NCBI RefSeq assembly: GCF_002218045.2
Contig: NZ_AP018685.1
Span: 806,001 to 870,000, forward strand
DNA length: 64,000 nucleotides
Reading direction: 5' to 3'
Source of the DNA: Vibrio rumoiensis
GTDB lineage: Bacteria > Pseudomonadota > Gammaproteobacteria > Enterobacterales > Vibrionaceae
The position numbers and the translations under genes were made by a program. The notes below the pieces were generated by a model, which saw nothing but the letters and a program-made list of their open reading frames with translations, was not told the origin of the DNA and ran no database searches. Shown here in pieces: positions 1-9,380 of this stretch (its first letter is position 1; every line of letters starts with the position of its first letter).

Positions 1-873
1 TTACAGAAGGCACTTGGTACTTCCCGTGCGGAATCAATGTCTGCGACAGCAAACATCTTCGTTGGTCAAACAGAAGCACCTCTTGTGGTTCGTCCATTCG
101 TTCCTAAAATGACTCAATCTGAACTATTTGCCGTTATGTGTGGTGGTTTGGCTTCAGTTGCTGGTGGTGTTATGGCCGGTTACGCAGCAATGGGTGTTCC
201 TCTTTCTTACCTAATCGCGGCTTCTTTCATGGCGGCTCCGGGTGGATTGTTATTCGCTAAAATCATTAAGCCAGAAACTGAAGAGCCAATTGAGCAGCTT
301 GCCAGTGCTGGAGACGATGAAGAAGATAAACCCGCTAACGTTATCGATGCAGCAGCAGTAGGTGCTTCTTCTGGTCTACAACTAGCGTTAAACGTTGGTG
401 CGATGCTACTTGCATTCATCGGTTTGATTGCACTAATGAACGGTATCTTAGGTGGTATCGGTGGTTGGTTTGGTATGCCTGAACTGACACTAGAGCTAAT
501 TTTAGGCTACGTGTTTGCTCCTGTTGCTTGGTTAATTGGTGTGCCATGGAGCGAAGCCGTTCTAGCGGGTTCTTTCATTGGTCAGAAAACGATTCTGAAT
601 GAATTTGTGGCTTACTCAAGCTTTGCTCCATATCTTGCTGATGGCGCAACAATCATTCTTTCTGAGAAAACGAAAGCGATTATTTCGTTTGCTCTATGTG
701 GTTTTGCTAACCTATCGTCTATCGCAATTCTATTGGGTGGTTTAGGTGGTCTTGCACCAAGCCGTCGCTCTGATATTGCACAAATGGGTATGAAAGCGAT
801 TCTTGCTGGTACATTATCTAACTTAATGGCAGCAACAATTGCAGGCTTCTTCATTACTCTGCAAGCGATGTAA
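1..873 (+). CDS. nupC: NupC-type concentrative nucleoside transporter, 3' part
   Basis: This is the C-terminal 290 residues of a CNT-family nucleoside symporter; the reading frame is open from base 1, so the true start lies before the window. The family imports nucleosides across the inner membrane with H+ or Na+. The segment GQTEAPLVVRPF near residues 25-36 of the fragment is the conserved substrate-binding motif of NupC proteins, and several hydrophobic helices follow, ending in a helix at the C terminus. It lies upstream of the deo operon, so uptake and catabolism of nucleosides sit together. A strong intrinsic terminator follows 40 bases after the stop, separating it from deoC. Family assignment is secure; the coupling ion cannot be read from the fragment. 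Confidence 0.95.
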   Translation, partial: LQKALGTSRAESMSATANIFVGQTEAPLVVRPFVPKMTQSELFAVMCGGLASVAGGVMAGYAAMGVPLSYLIAASFMAAPGGLLFAKIIKPETEEPIEQLASAGDDEEDKPANVIDAAAVGASSGLQLALNVGAMLLAFIGLIALMNGILGGIGGWFGMPELTLELILGYVFAPVAWLIGVPWSEAVLAGSFIGQKTILNEFVAYSSFAPYLADGATIILSEKTKAIISFALCGFANLSSIAILLGGLGGLAPSRRSDIAQMGMKAILAGTLSNLMAATIAGFFITLQAM

Positions 874-912
874 GTTAGAGTTTGCATATATAGACGCCGT
901 TACTTTTTAATC

Positions 913-945
913 AAAGCCGTAGCAAATGTTTGCTGCGGCTTTTTG
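913..945 (+). terminator. intrinsic terminator of nupC
   Basis: A 14-base stem (AAAGCCGTAGCAAA pairing with TTTGCTGCGGCTTT, one G-T pair) has a 2-base loop and runs into a T tract. It ends nupC transcription. From here to about 1200 I see nothing further that I can support. Confidence 0.85.
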
Positions 946-1199
946 CGTCTTATATCAGGCTAAAGATACCCTTTATAAAGCTGACACTAATCAATATTTA
1001 TAACGGCGTTATCGAAGCATTCAACCAGTAAGAATGAACAGATAACAATACGATTAGTCTCCAATAGACCATAATCAAAGTATGGGATATAAGGCTTTTT
1101 GAGATACAAACCGTTTGCGTTCAGGATAGTGACTGACCTCTCGGAATAAATCAGTATAATCATCAGTAAATTCAAACTAACCACTCATGATCATTAATT

Positions 1200-1543
1200 G
1201 AAGAGTATTAGACTTATTAAGGATTCAATAAGTCGGTTAGGGCGAAATGTTCACAACACATGATGTGTTTTGCAGCCAAACTCCGGCTTTACTGGTGAAT
1301 TGGTTGTGCGGTGACAAGGATTGCAATTAACACGTTGATTGACGTGTTAAGTCTTCAAGGAACCAAGTCCGTTCATTTCAGATAGTTGGGATTCTGATTG
1401 CTTTTGAAAGCCAATGGTTTTTTTAAAGAGTCAGAGAATCGCACTACACTTTGAACAGTCTTACTTAGTTGAAAGTGTGACTAAATTGAAATAGTGCGAA
1501 ATAACCTAATTGTCATAATAATTTTTTGATATCGGAGATAGAA
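1200..1543 (+). promoter_or_regulatory. hairpin-rich deoC leader / control region
   Basis: The gap before deoC is unusually long. It holds three inverted repeats in a row: GACTTATT-N8-AATAAGTC (1211-1234), AACACAT-G-ATGTGTT (1255-1269) and TTAACACG-N8-CGTGTTAA (1327-1350). A weak CRP-like site, TGTGA-N6-TGAAA, lies at 1476-1491. In enteric bacteria and vibrios deo operons are controlled by CytR with CRP, so some of these may be operators; alternatively the region could be a folded 5' leader RNA. It does not match any riboswitch consensus I can recall. What is seen is the symmetry; the function is inference. Confidence 0.35.
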
Positions 1544-2317
1544 ATGAGCGATTTACAAGCAGCAGCTTTACGTGCACTAAAATTAATGGATCTCACCACA
1601 TTGAATGATGACGATACGGATGAGAAGGTCATTGCTCTTTGTCATGCGGCGAAATCGCCAGTGGGCAATACCGCAGCCATTTGTATTTACCCACGTTTCA
1701 TACCTATTGCGAAGAAAACACTGCGTGAACAAGGTACCCCAGAAATTCGAGTTGCGACTGTTACTAATTTCCCTCACGGCAATGATGATATTGAGATTGC
1801 TGTAGCGGAAACGAAAGCGGCAGTAGCTTATGGCGCCGATGAAGTGGATGTGGTTTTCCCATACCGCACATTAATCGCTGGCGATGAAAAAACAGGTTTC
1901 GAATTAGTGAAGCAATGTAAAGAAGCTTGTGGTGATGTTTTACTGAAAGTGATCATTGAAACCGGTGAATTAAAAGAAGAAGCGTTGATTAAACGTGCTT
2001 CTGAAATTTCAATCGAAGCAGGCGCAAACTTTATCAAAACTTCAACAGGTAAAGTGCCAGTTAACGCCACTCCAGAATCAGCGGAAATCATGCTGAAAGT
2101 GATCCGTGACATGGGCGTAGCTAAAACCGTTGGCTTTAAACCTGCTGGTGGCGTACGTACCGCTGAAGATGCTCAAGCTTATCTTGCGATGGCCGATGAG
2201 ATCTTAGGTGCAGATTGGGCCGACAACATGCATTACCGTTTTGGCGCGTCTAGCCTACTAGCGAATTTGCTGAATACATTAGGTCAAGGTGAAAAAGCGG
2301 CGGAAGGCGGCTACTAA
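1544..2317 (+). CDS. deoC: deoxyribose-phosphate aldolase
   Basis: DeoC cleaves 2-deoxyribose-5-phosphate to glyceraldehyde-3-phosphate and acetaldehyde, the last step of deoxynucleoside catabolism in the cytoplasm. At 257 residues it matches the enterobacterial length (259). The Schiff-base lysine is in FIKTSTGKVP, the second active-site lysine in VGFKPAGGVRT, and the assisting aspartate in DEVDVVFPYR. I chose the ATG at 1544 because CGGAG at 1533-1537 is well spaced before it; an upstream TTG at 1526 in frame lacks such a site. It heads the deoC-deoA-deoB-deoD cluster, all on the same strand. Confidence 0.97.
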   Translation: MSDLQAAALRALKLMDLTTLNDDDTDEKVIALCHAAKSPVGNTAAICIYPRFIPIAKKTLREQGTPEIRVATVTNFPHGNDDIEIAVAETKAAVAYGADEVDVVFPYRTLIAGDEKTGFELVKQCKEACGDVLLKVIIETGELKEEALIKRASEISIEAGANFIKTSTGKVPVNATPESAEIMLKVIRDMGVAKTVGFKPAGGVRTAEDAQAYLAMADEILGADWADNMHYRFGASSLLANLLNTLGQGEKAAEGGY

Positions 2318-2412
2318 ACCGACTGAAATGATCTGAATACTTTGGTTGCTCGCTCAATTTGAGGTCATGAGTGACTAAAGTGTTCTGCCGTCTTCTTGTA
2401 TCTTAATGGGCA

Positions 2413-3768
2413 ATGGCTATGTATCTTCCTCAAGAAATTATTCGTAAAAAACGTGATGGTGAAGTGCTCACGGCTGAAGAAATCAACTTCTTCATTCAAG
2501 GTGTGGCCGATGACAGCATCTCGGAAGGTCAGATTGCAGCATTTGCGATGACCATCTTCTTCAATGAAATGAATATGGAAGAACGTATTGCTTTAACATG
2601 TGCAATGCGTGATTCCGGTATGGTGATCGATTGGTCACACATGAACTTTCCCGGTCCAATCGTCGATAAGCATTCAACTGGTGGTGTGGGGGATGTGACC
2701 TCACTGATGCTCGGTGCGATGATTGCGGCTTGCGGTGGCTTTGTTCCAATGATCTCTGGTCGAGGTTTAGGGCATACTGGTGGTACGTTAGATAAATTAG
2801 AATCGATTCCGGGTTACAACATCATGCCTTCTAATGAGGTTTTTGGTGACGTGACAAAAGACGCAGGCGTCGCGATTATTGGTCAAACGGGCGATTTAGC
2901 TCCTGCTGATAAACGTGTTTATGCGACTCGAGATATTACTGCAACGGTCGATAATATTTCACTGATCACAGCCTCTATCTTATCGAAAAAATTAGCCGCG
3001 GGTCTCGACTCGTTGGTGATGGATGTCAAAGTAGGTTCTGGCGCCTTCATGCCAACTTACGAAGCATCAGAAGAATTAGCGCAATCTATTGTAGCAGTAG
3101 CAAATGGCGCAGGCACAAAGACCACTGCTATTCTTACTGATATGAATCAAGTGTTGGCTTCATCGGCAGGTAATGCACTGGAAGTGAAAGAAGCCGTGCA
3201 GTTTTTAATCGGTGAGAAGAACTCTCGCGGTGAAGTGCGCAACCCTCGCTTACTTGAAGTAACAATGACGTTATGTGCCGAGATGCTGGTATTAGGCCAT
3301 CTAGCCGAAAGTACTGAGCAAGCTCGCATCAAATTGCAAGATGTTTTAGATAACGGTAGCGCGGCAATCTGTTTTGGCAAAATGGTAGCAGGTCTAGGTG
3401 GGCCGAAAGATTTTGTTCAAAACTATGAGACTTATTTACCGAAAGCAGAAGTGATTAAGCCTGTGTACGCCAAGCAGGCAGGAACAGTGACTGCAATGGA
3501 TACCCGTGCAATTGGTATGGCGGTGGTATCGATGGGCGGTGGCCGTAAAGTCGCTTCTGATTGTATTGATTACGCAGTGGGTTTTGACCAGTTTATTCGC
3601 TTAGGTGAGCAAGCCGATAACAATACCCCATTAGCCATGATTCACGCGAGAAGTGAACAGCAATGGCAACAAGCTGCAAACGAATTACAACAAGCGATTA
3701 CGGTGTCAGATAAAATTTATCAACCGACACCAGAGATTTATCGCCAAATCCGAGCTGACGACCTATAA
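2413..3768 (+). CDS. deoA: thymidine phosphorylase
   Basis: DeoA splits thymidine and deoxyuridine with phosphate into base and deoxyribose-1-phosphate. The family signature is clear near residues 86-105 (KHSTGGVGDVTSL), followed by SGRGLGHTGGTLDKLE, which binds phosphate and pyrimidine; the alpha/beta C-terminal domain is complete. The length of 451 residues is slightly above E. coli (440). Two in-frame ATGs (2413 and 2419) compete; by comparison with E. coli the protein begins close to MYLPQEIIRKKRDG, so 2419 is possible. Neither has a strong ribosome site, which suggests translational dependence on deoC, 95 bases upstream. Confidence 0.96.
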   Translation: MAMYLPQEIIRKKRDGEVLTAEEINFFIQGVADDSISEGQIAAFAMTIFFNEMNMEERIALTCAMRDSGMVIDWSHMNFPGPIVDKHSTGGVGDVTSLMLGAMIAACGGFVPMISGRGLGHTGGTLDKLESIPGYNIMPSNEVFGDVTKDAGVAIIGQTGDLAPADKRVYATRDITATVDNISLITASILSKKLAAGLDSLVMDVKVGSGAFMPTYEASEELAQSIVAVANGAGTKTTAILTDMNQVLASSAGNALEVKEAVQFLIGEKNSRGEVRNPRLLEVTMTLCAEMLVLGHLAESTEQARIKLQDVLDNGSAAICFGKMVAGLGGPKDFVQNYETYLPKAEVIKPVYAKQAGTVTAMDTRAIGMAVVSMGGGRKVASDCIDYAVGFDQFIRLGEQADNNTPLAMIHARSEQQWQQAANELQQAITVSDKIYQPTPEIYRQIRADDL

Positions 3769-3798
3769 GTGTTCAGTAGCTTGGGAGGAGAATAAACT

Positions 3799-5019
3799 AT
3801 GAAACGTGCAATTATTTTAGTACTGGATTCTTTCGGTGTAGGCGCTACGCAAGATGCTGATAAATTTGGTGATGTCGGCGCTGATACTCTTGGCCATATT
3901 GCAGAGCAATGTGATAAAGGTTTAGCGAATAACGAGAACCGTTCAGGGCCACTACGTTTGCCTAACTTATCTAAATTAGGTTTAGGTAAAGCCGCGCAAG
4001 AGTCAACGGGAACCTTTCCAATCGGGCTTGATGAAAATGCTAAAATTACAGGCGCTTATGCTCATGCGGCTGAATTGTCATCAGGCAAAGATACGCCATC
4101 TGGTCACTGGGAAATTGCCGGTGTTCCAGTATTGTTTGACTGGGGTTACTTTACCGATGAAAAAAATAGTTTTCCTCAAGAGCTACTAGATAAAATCGTT
4201 GCTCGTGCCAATCTGAAAGGCTACTTAGGTAACTGTCATTCATCAGGTACGGTGATTCTAGATGAGCTAGGTGAAGAGCATATGAAAAGTGGTAAACCAA
4301 TTTTCTATACTTCTGCCGATTCAGTTTTCCAAATTGCTTGTCATGAAGAAACTTACGGTTTGGATAACCTACTTGAGCTTTGCCAGATCGTACGTGAAGA
4401 ACTAGAACCGTATAATATTGGTCGTGTGATTGCGCGTCCATTCATCGGTAATAAGCCAGGAGAATTTGCTCGTACCGGTAACCGTCGTGATTTATCAGTT
4501 GAGCCGCCTTCAGCAACGGTTTTGCAAAAACTGGTTGAGGAAAAAAATGGTGAAGTGATCTCAATTGGTAAGATTTCTGATATCTACGCCGGTTGCGGTA
4601 TTACACAAAAAGTAAAAGCGACGGGCTTAGAAGCATTGTTTGATGCGACTTTAGAGCAAGTTAAGACCGCCGGTGATAACACCATCGTTTTCACTAACTT
4701 TGTAGATTTCGATTCGTCTTACGGTCACCGTCGTGACGTGGCAGGTTATGCGGCGGCACTAGAGTATTTCGATAAACGTTTACCGGAAATTCAAGCGATA
4801 CTCCAACCCGATGATGTTTTGATTCTGACCGCTGACCATGGTTGCGATCCAACGTGGCCGGGAAGTGACCATACTCGCGAGCATATACCAGTATTGGTTT
4901 CAGGCCCTAAAATTCCAGCGGGCTCACTAGGTCGCCGCGATACTTTCGCGGATATTGGTCAAAGCCTAGCAGAATACTTCGGTACGTCTGATATGGAATA
5001 CGGTCAGTCGTTTTTATAG
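3799..5019 (+). CDS. deoB: phosphopentomutase
   Basis: DeoB interconverts (deoxy)ribose-1-phosphate and -5-phosphate, linking the phosphorylases to DeoC. It is a 406-residue member of the alkaline-phosphatase-like metalloenzyme superfamily. Metal and nucleophile segments are visible: LVLDSFGVGATQDA near the N terminus, SSGKDTPSGHWE around residue 100, and the C-terminal TADHGCDPTWPGSDHTREH with its aspartate and histidine ligands. The start follows a strong GGGAGGAG ribosome site, and the gene is 30 bases downstream of deoA, clearly in the same operon. Confidence 0.97.
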   Translation: MKRAIILVLDSFGVGATQDADKFGDVGADTLGHIAEQCDKGLANNENRSGPLRLPNLSKLGLGKAAQESTGTFPIGLDENAKITGAYAHAAELSSGKDTPSGHWEIAGVPVLFDWGYFTDEKNSFPQELLDKIVARANLKGYLGNCHSSGTVILDELGEEHMKSGKPIFYTSADSVFQIACHEETYGLDNLLELCQIVREELEPYNIGRVIARPFIGNKPGEFARTGNRRDLSVEPPSATVLQKLVEEKNGEVISIGKISDIYAGCGITQKVKATGLEALFDATLEQVKTAGDNTIVFTNFVDFDSSYGHRRDVAGYAAALEYFDKRLPEIQAILQPDDVLILTADHGCDPTWPGSDHTREHIPVLVSGPKIPAGSLGRRDTFADIGQSLAEYFGTSDMEYGQSFL

Positions 5020-5204
5020 ACGAATCTCGTTGCTCGAATGCTCGTGACTCGATAGTGACGGCATTCGATTAATCAAACTTCTAAAAATTAATTGTCCGAG
5101 TGCTTTGTTCGAGAAGCAAAGCGCCCTAGTTACGAGAAACGTAGCACACGAGCTACGTACCTCATTAACGATTAAACAAAAATACATATAAAGGATATAC
5201 AAAC
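5020..5204 (+). repeat. degenerate member of the intergenic CGAG/CTCG repeat family
   Basis: The 185 bases between deoB and deoD contain CTCGTTGCTCGA, a small hairpin GCTTTG...CAAAGC (about 5101-5121) and ACGTAG...CTACGT, in the same GCTCG/CGAG style as the other repeat-rich gaps in this window. There is no perfect tandem array here. No coding potential is seen; the AAAGGATATA before the deoD start is its ribosome site. Confidence 0.4.
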
Positions 5205-5921
5205 ATGGCAACTCCACATATTAATGCTGAAATGGGTGATTTTGCAGACGTTGTACTCATGCCGGGTGATCCACTTCGCGCGCAGTACATTGCAGAAAAT
5301 TTTTTAGATGATGCGGTTCAAGTATGTAATGTACGTAATATGTTTGGTTATACAGGGACTTACCAAGGTCGTAAAGTGTCGGTAATGGGCCACGGTATGG
5401 GCATTGCGTCTTGTTCTATCTATGTGACAGAGCTGATTAAAGATTTCGGTGTTAAAACTATTATCCGTGTTGGTAGCTGTGGCGCGGTGAGCGATGACAT
5501 TAAATTGCGTGATGTTGTGATTGGCATGGGCGCATGTACGGATTCGAAAGTAAACCGTTTACGTTTTAAAGATCATGACTTTGCCGCGATTGCCGATTAC
5601 CACTTAGTTAAAAATGCGGAAGAAGCAGCAAAAGCACGTGGTATTGATGTGAAAGTTGGCAACTTATTCTCTGCAGATTTATTCTACACACCGGATCCTG
5701 ATATGTTCAAAGTAATGGACAAATACGGCATTCTAGGCGTAGAAATGGAAGCGGCAGGTATCTACGGTGTTGCCGCTGAGTACGGCGCTAAATCACTGGC
5801 GATTTGTACGGTGTCGGATCACATTAAATCTGGTGAACAAACTACATCAGATGAACGTGCAACAACGTTCAACGACATGATTCACATCGCACTTGATTCG
5901 GTTTTACTCGGTGATAAATAA
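5205..5921 (+). CDS. deoD: purine-nucleoside phosphorylase
   Basis: DeoD phosphorolyses purine (deoxy)nucleosides to base plus (deoxy)ribose-1-phosphate. At 238 residues it matches the hexameric E. coli type. Visible landmarks are MPGDPLRAQYIA (phosphate loop), RVGSCGAV, VEMEAAGIYGVAAEY (nucleoside binding) and CTVSDHIK with the catalytic aspartate. An AAGGA ribosome site precedes the ATG. It is the last gene of the deo cluster and is followed by a strong bidirectional terminator. The 185-base repeat-bearing gap before it may allow separate expression from deoB. Confidence 0.97.
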   Translation: MATPHINAEMGDFADVVLMPGDPLRAQYIAENFLDDAVQVCNVRNMFGYTGTYQGRKVSVMGHGMGIASCSIYVTELIKDFGVKTIIRVGSCGAVSDDIKLRDVVIGMGACTDSKVNRLRFKDHDFAAIADYHLVKNAEEAAKARGIDVKVGNLFSADLFYTPDPDMFKVMDKYGILGVEMEAAGIYGVAAEYGAKSLAICTVSDHIKSGEQTTSDERATTFNDMIHIALDSVLLGDK

Positions 5922-5967
5922 CCACAAGAACTAACAACGAGTTTATACCGCTAGGTTTAAAACGAAG

Positions 5968-6002
5968 AAAACCTCTTGTTCATTTTGAACAAGAGGTTTT
6001 TT
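5968..6002. terminator. bidirectional terminator between deoD and ytjB
   Basis: AAAACCTCTTGTTC pairs perfectly with GAACAAGAGGTTTT around a 5-base loop, with T tracts on both strands. It can end deoD on the plus strand and ytjB on the minus strand. Confidence 0.9.
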
Positions 6003-6013
6003 GTATCTCAAAG

Positions 6014-6616
6014 CTAGATATCTTTGAGTAGAATATTTTCAACTTGATCTTGAGGTTTATACAACAAGAGCAAGCACAGCAACATACCACTAATAAAACT
6101 GAGTATTAGCATCAAGTACATTAAATGATCGCTGTTACGGTAGCGATGATCTGAGATTGCGGTTACTTTACCTTTTTCAAAAGTGATGCGAATAAAGCCA
6201 ACCGTATTATCTTCATGAAGTATGGGCTTCACTAATTGTTCTCGGCCAATCGATGCCGTTTTCAATGGTGTATCCAAGCCTAATATTTCTCTTACATCTT
6301 TTGCATCATCGCTGGCAACCAGCTTTATACCTTCCGCATTATAAATGGTCGCGTCGAATACTAAGTCATCAGATGCAATTTGGTTGGCAAGCTTCAATAA
6401 GCCATCTTGATCATCATTTACAATTAAATCCGTAGCGCTCAGTGAGGATTGGGAGATCAAAAGGTTGGTTAGGATGTCAAGTTGCTGGTTTTGTATGTGT
6501 TCATTATCACGGCTGATCACAAAGCTATTGATGATGGTATAGGCAAACATTCCGCCTAACAGGATGATCGCGACAAAGCGCAAAAATACACGCCAAGAAA
6601 ACAGCGAAGTTTGCAT
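6014..6616 (-). CDS. ytjB: YtjB/Smp-family membrane protein
   Basis: This 200-residue protein has one membrane helix near residues 10-32, a central extracytoplasmic domain of about 120 residues, and a second helix near residues 163-185. That layout, together with its divergent position next to serB, is that of the E. coli YtjB (Smp, also called AhpA) family. The family's function is poorly defined. The exported domain with alternating helices recalls dCache/PAS-like sensor ectodomains, but there is no cytoplasmic output domain. Confidence in the family rests on topology and context as much as on sequence. Confidence 0.75.
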   Translation of the reverse strand: MQTSLFSWRVFLRFVAIILLGGMFAYTIINSFVISRDNEHIQNQQLDILTNLLISQSSLSATDLIVNDDQDGLLKLANQIASDDLVFDATIYNAEGIKLVASDDAKDVREILGLDTPLKTASIGREQLVKPILHEDNTVGFIRITFEKGKVTAISDHRYRNSDHLMYLMLILSFISGMLLCLLLLYKPQDQVENILLKDI

Positions 6617-6813
6617 TTGGAATTTCCCTTATACCGTAATAATGAACGAAAAGAAGTGAATTGTTAGTTTGGGGCTTGCGTTAATAAATTGCAATAGGTT
6701 AACTTGCTATGCATTATTGTGAGATAACGCATAGAATCGGATTGCTGCCGTTGGGTTAATTTTAATACCGCAATGACATAAATTCTAATTATTTGGATAA
6801 AAAAGGTAAAAAC

Positions 6814-7794
6814 ATGGACGTGGTAACATCTTTAAAAATTCAACGTAGTATGTCGCTGGTTAAGCGATTGCCAGAATCTCGATTATATTCGAGTCTGGAT
6901 AAACAAAAAGCCCAGTGGATTATCTTTGGTGAGCATCTCGCGATTGGTCATTTTGACCGAATTGATGTGTTCACAGGTCGCTTTAATCCAGTGTTAGATT
7001 CATGGAAAGTTGGGCACTATGAAGTGGCGTTAATGGGCGGTGAATTGATCCCAGAAATGATAGAATTCATCCATGCTTTGGGTTTGGACTGTGCGTCTAT
7101 AAGCGTATTGCCAGAATTAACCAAACCCGGTTTAATCGTGATGGATATGGATTCCACTGCGATTCAAATTGAGTGTATTGATGAGATAGCTAAGTTGGCC
7201 GGTGTCGGTGAGCAAGTTTCAGAAATTACTGAGCGAGCGATGCAAGGTGAATTAGATTTCGAAGAAAGCTTAAGAGAGCGAGTTGGGGCTTTAAAAGGGG
7301 CTGATGAATCTATTTTAGCCCAGGTTCGTGAGAACTTACCTTTGATGCCTGACCTTGCCGAGTTGGTGTCTACCTTAAAAAAATTAGGCTGGAAAACCGC
7401 GATCGCTTCTGGTGGATTTACTTACTTTTCCGACTACCTAAAAGAAACATTAGGGCTAGATTATGCCCAATCCAATACATTAGAAATTGTTGATGGTAAG
7501 TTAACCGGTAAGGTTTTAGGCGATATCGTTTCAGCTGAAACTAAAGCCGATATTTTAGTGACGCTGGCCGATGAGTATGATGTTGAGCAGCACAATACGG
7601 TGGCCGTCGGCGATGGTGCCAATGACTTAGTCATGATGGCAACTGCGGGCTTAGGTGTTGCTTATCATGCAAAACCGAAAGTAGAACAACAAGCAAAAAC
7701 CGTGGTTCGCTATGCAGGACTAGGCGGAGTGCTGTGTATTTTATCAGCGGCATTGGTACAGCAAAAGCGTATTGGTTGGAAGGCTATTCCATAA
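6814..7794 (+). CDS. serB: phosphoserine phosphatase
   Basis: SerB dephosphorylates phosphoserine, the final step of serine synthesis. It belongs to the HAD superfamily: the nucleophile motif VMDMDSTAI has its first aspartate at about residue 111, motif II is the serine in AIASGGFTYF, and the acidic motif is VGDGANDLVMM. The N-terminal 100 residues form the ACT-like regulatory part of the long gammaproteobacterial SerB. I placed the start at the ATG at 6814, after AAAGGT; an in-frame TTG at 6793 would add seven residues but has no better site. At 326 residues it agrees with E. coli (322). Confidence 0.95.
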   Translation: MDVVTSLKIQRSMSLVKRLPESRLYSSLDKQKAQWIIFGEHLAIGHFDRIDVFTGRFNPVLDSWKVGHYEVALMGGELIPEMIEFIHALGLDCASISVLPELTKPGLIVMDMDSTAIQIECIDEIAKLAGVGEQVSEITERAMQGELDFEESLRERVGALKGADESILAQVRENLPLMPDLAELVSTLKKLGWKTAIASGGFTYFSDYLKETLGLDYAQSNTLEIVDGKLTGKVLGDIVSAETKADILVTLADEYDVEQHNTVAVGDGANDLVMMATAGLGVAYHAKPKVEQQAKTVVRYAGLGGVLCILSAALVQQKRIGWKAIP

Positions 7795-7898
7795 CAGCGT
7801 GTCGAGTTGCGCGGACGCTTCGCTTGAGATCCGAGTAGCGAAGCGGTCAAGCCTCTAGCCACGTTTTTTATTTTATTTAAACACACTGAGATTTTTTC
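7795..7898 (+). repeat. intergenic inverted repeat, serB-radA gap
   Basis: CGCTTCGCT (7816-7824) and AGCGAAGCG (7837-7845) form a perfect 9-bp stem, embedded in GTCGAGTTGCG and GATCCGAG text typical of the window's repeat family. No gene is visible; radA starts at the end of the gap with only a weak ribosome site. Confidence 0.5.
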
Positions 7899-9281
7899 AT
7901 GGCGAGTAAAGCAAAACGAGCGTATGTCTGTAATGACTGTGGTGCGGATTTTCCACGTTGGCAAGGGCAATGTAATGCCTGTGGAGCATGGAACACGATT
8001 ACAGAAGTTCGATTAGCTGCCTCACCTCAAGTGGCGCGTAATGAACGTTTATCGGGTTATGCCGGCTCGGTGTCAGATGCTCAAGTACAAAATTTATCGG
8101 AAATTGATCTTCAAGAAGTGCCACGTTTCTCTACCGGTTTTAAAGAATTCGATCGCGTGCTAGGTGGTGGTATCGTACCAGGTGCGGCCGTGCTGATTGG
8201 TGGTAATCCGGGGGCTGGTAAAAGTACCTTGCTCCTTCAGACAGTGTGTCGATTGGCCGCTCAGATGCCGACTTTATATGTCACCGGTGAAGAGTCACTT
8301 CAGCAAGTTGCCATGCGAGCTTCTCGTTTAGGTTTACCTAAAGAGCATCTGAAAATGCTGTCGGAAACCAATGTTGATAAGATTTGTCAAATAGCGGAAA
8401 AAGAACAACCGAAAATCATGGTGATTGACTCAATCCAAGTGATGCACGTGGCTGATGTACAATCTTCACCAGGTAGTGTGTCTCAGGTCCGTGAATCGGC
8501 AACCACCTTAACTCGTTATGCAAAGCAAAATAATGTCGCTGTCTTTTTAGTTGGGCACGTAACCAAAGATGGTACTTTAGCGGGTCCTAAAGTGTTGGAG
8601 CATATTATCGATTGTTCGGTGTTATTAGATGGCAGTGCCGATAGCCGCTTTAGAACTCTGCGCAGCCATAAAAACCGCTTCGGCGCAGTGAATGAATTAG
8701 GCGTATTTGCGATGACTGGTCAAGGGCTAAAAGAGGTCAGCAATCCTTCCGCGATTTTCTTGTCGCGTGGTGATGAAGAAACCTCTGGCAGTTCGGTAAT
8801 GGTGGTATGGGAAGGCACAAGACCTCTATTGGTCGAGATTCAAGCGCTGGTGGATTACTCCCAATTATCAAATCCACGACGAGTCGCGGTTGGGCTCGAT
8901 CAAAACCGTCTATCTATGTTACTTGCGGTATTGCATAAGCATGGTGGTTTGCAAATGGCGGATCAAGATGTGTTTGTTAACGTTGTTGGTGGCGTTAAAG
9001 TAGCGGAAACTAGTGCGGACTTGTCTTTGTTAATGGCCTTGCTATCGAGTTTTAAAGACCGACCACTACCAAAGGATGTGGTGGTGTTTGGTGAAGTGGG
9101 GTTAGCGGGTGAGATTCGTCCTGTTCCAAGCGGCCAAGAACGATTAATGGAAGCTTATAAACACGGATTTAAAAAAGCGATCGTACCTGCGGCCAATATG
9201 CCAAAAGGTGGCATTGCCGGCATGCAGATCCATGGTGTGAAGAAATTATCGGAAGCAATCGATGCGTTTGATGAGTTGTAA
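7899..9281 (+). CDS. radA: DNA repair protein RadA (Sms)
   Basis: RadA is a branch-migration helicase of the RecA/DnaB type that processes recombination intermediates. Four parts are seen in order: a C4 zinc finger (CNDCG...CNACG, residues 11-30), a RecA-like ATPase with Walker A GGNPGAGKST near residue 105, the RadA-specific KNRFG motif near residue 260, and a C-terminal Lon-protease-like domain lacking protease function in this family. The 460-residue length is the same as E. coli RadA. It is tandem to serB, as in E. coli. Confidence 0.97.
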   Translation: MASKAKRAYVCNDCGADFPRWQGQCNACGAWNTITEVRLAASPQVARNERLSGYAGSVSDAQVQNLSEIDLQEVPRFSTGFKEFDRVLGGGIVPGAAVLIGGNPGAGKSTLLLQTVCRLAAQMPTLYVTGEESLQQVAMRASRLGLPKEHLKMLSETNVDKICQIAEKEQPKIMVIDSIQVMHVADVQSSPGSVSQVRESATTLTRYAKQNNVAVFLVGHVTKDGTLAGPKVLEHIIDCSVLLDGSADSRFRTLRSHKNRFGAVNELGVFAMTGQGLKEVSNPSAIFLSRGDEETSGSSVMVVWEGTRPLLVEIQALVDYSQLSNPRRVAVGLDQNRLSMLLAVLHKHGGLQMADQDVFVNVVGGVKVAETSADLSLLMALLSSFKDRPLPKDVVVFGEVGLAGEIRPVPSGQERLMEAYKHGFKKAIVPAANMPKGGIAGMQIHGVKKLSEAIDAFDEL

Positions 9282-9380
9282 AAACGAAGCTAGGACGCTG
9301 CGCTTATCGTTGCTCGGTACTCGATGTGTTCTTTCGATAAACGAGCAGCGTAGCGTCCGATACACGATAGACGAGCTTTG
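9282..9380. repeat. palindromic intergenic element between radA and mtgA
   Basis: The gap between the convergent radA and mtgA genes is one large imperfect palindrome. GGACGCTGCGCT (9293-9304) pairs with AGCGTAGCGTCC (9347-9358, one G-T pair), with a further GCTCG/CGAGC pair inside. No T tract follows, so a terminator role is uncertain. It belongs to the same GCTCG/CGAGC family as the heptamer-bearing gaps. Confidence 0.55.

Noticed and set aside
987..1184. Minus-strand ORF of 65 residues in the nupC-deoC gap
   Set aside because: No ribosome site, no recognisable family, AT-rich non-coding-like composition.
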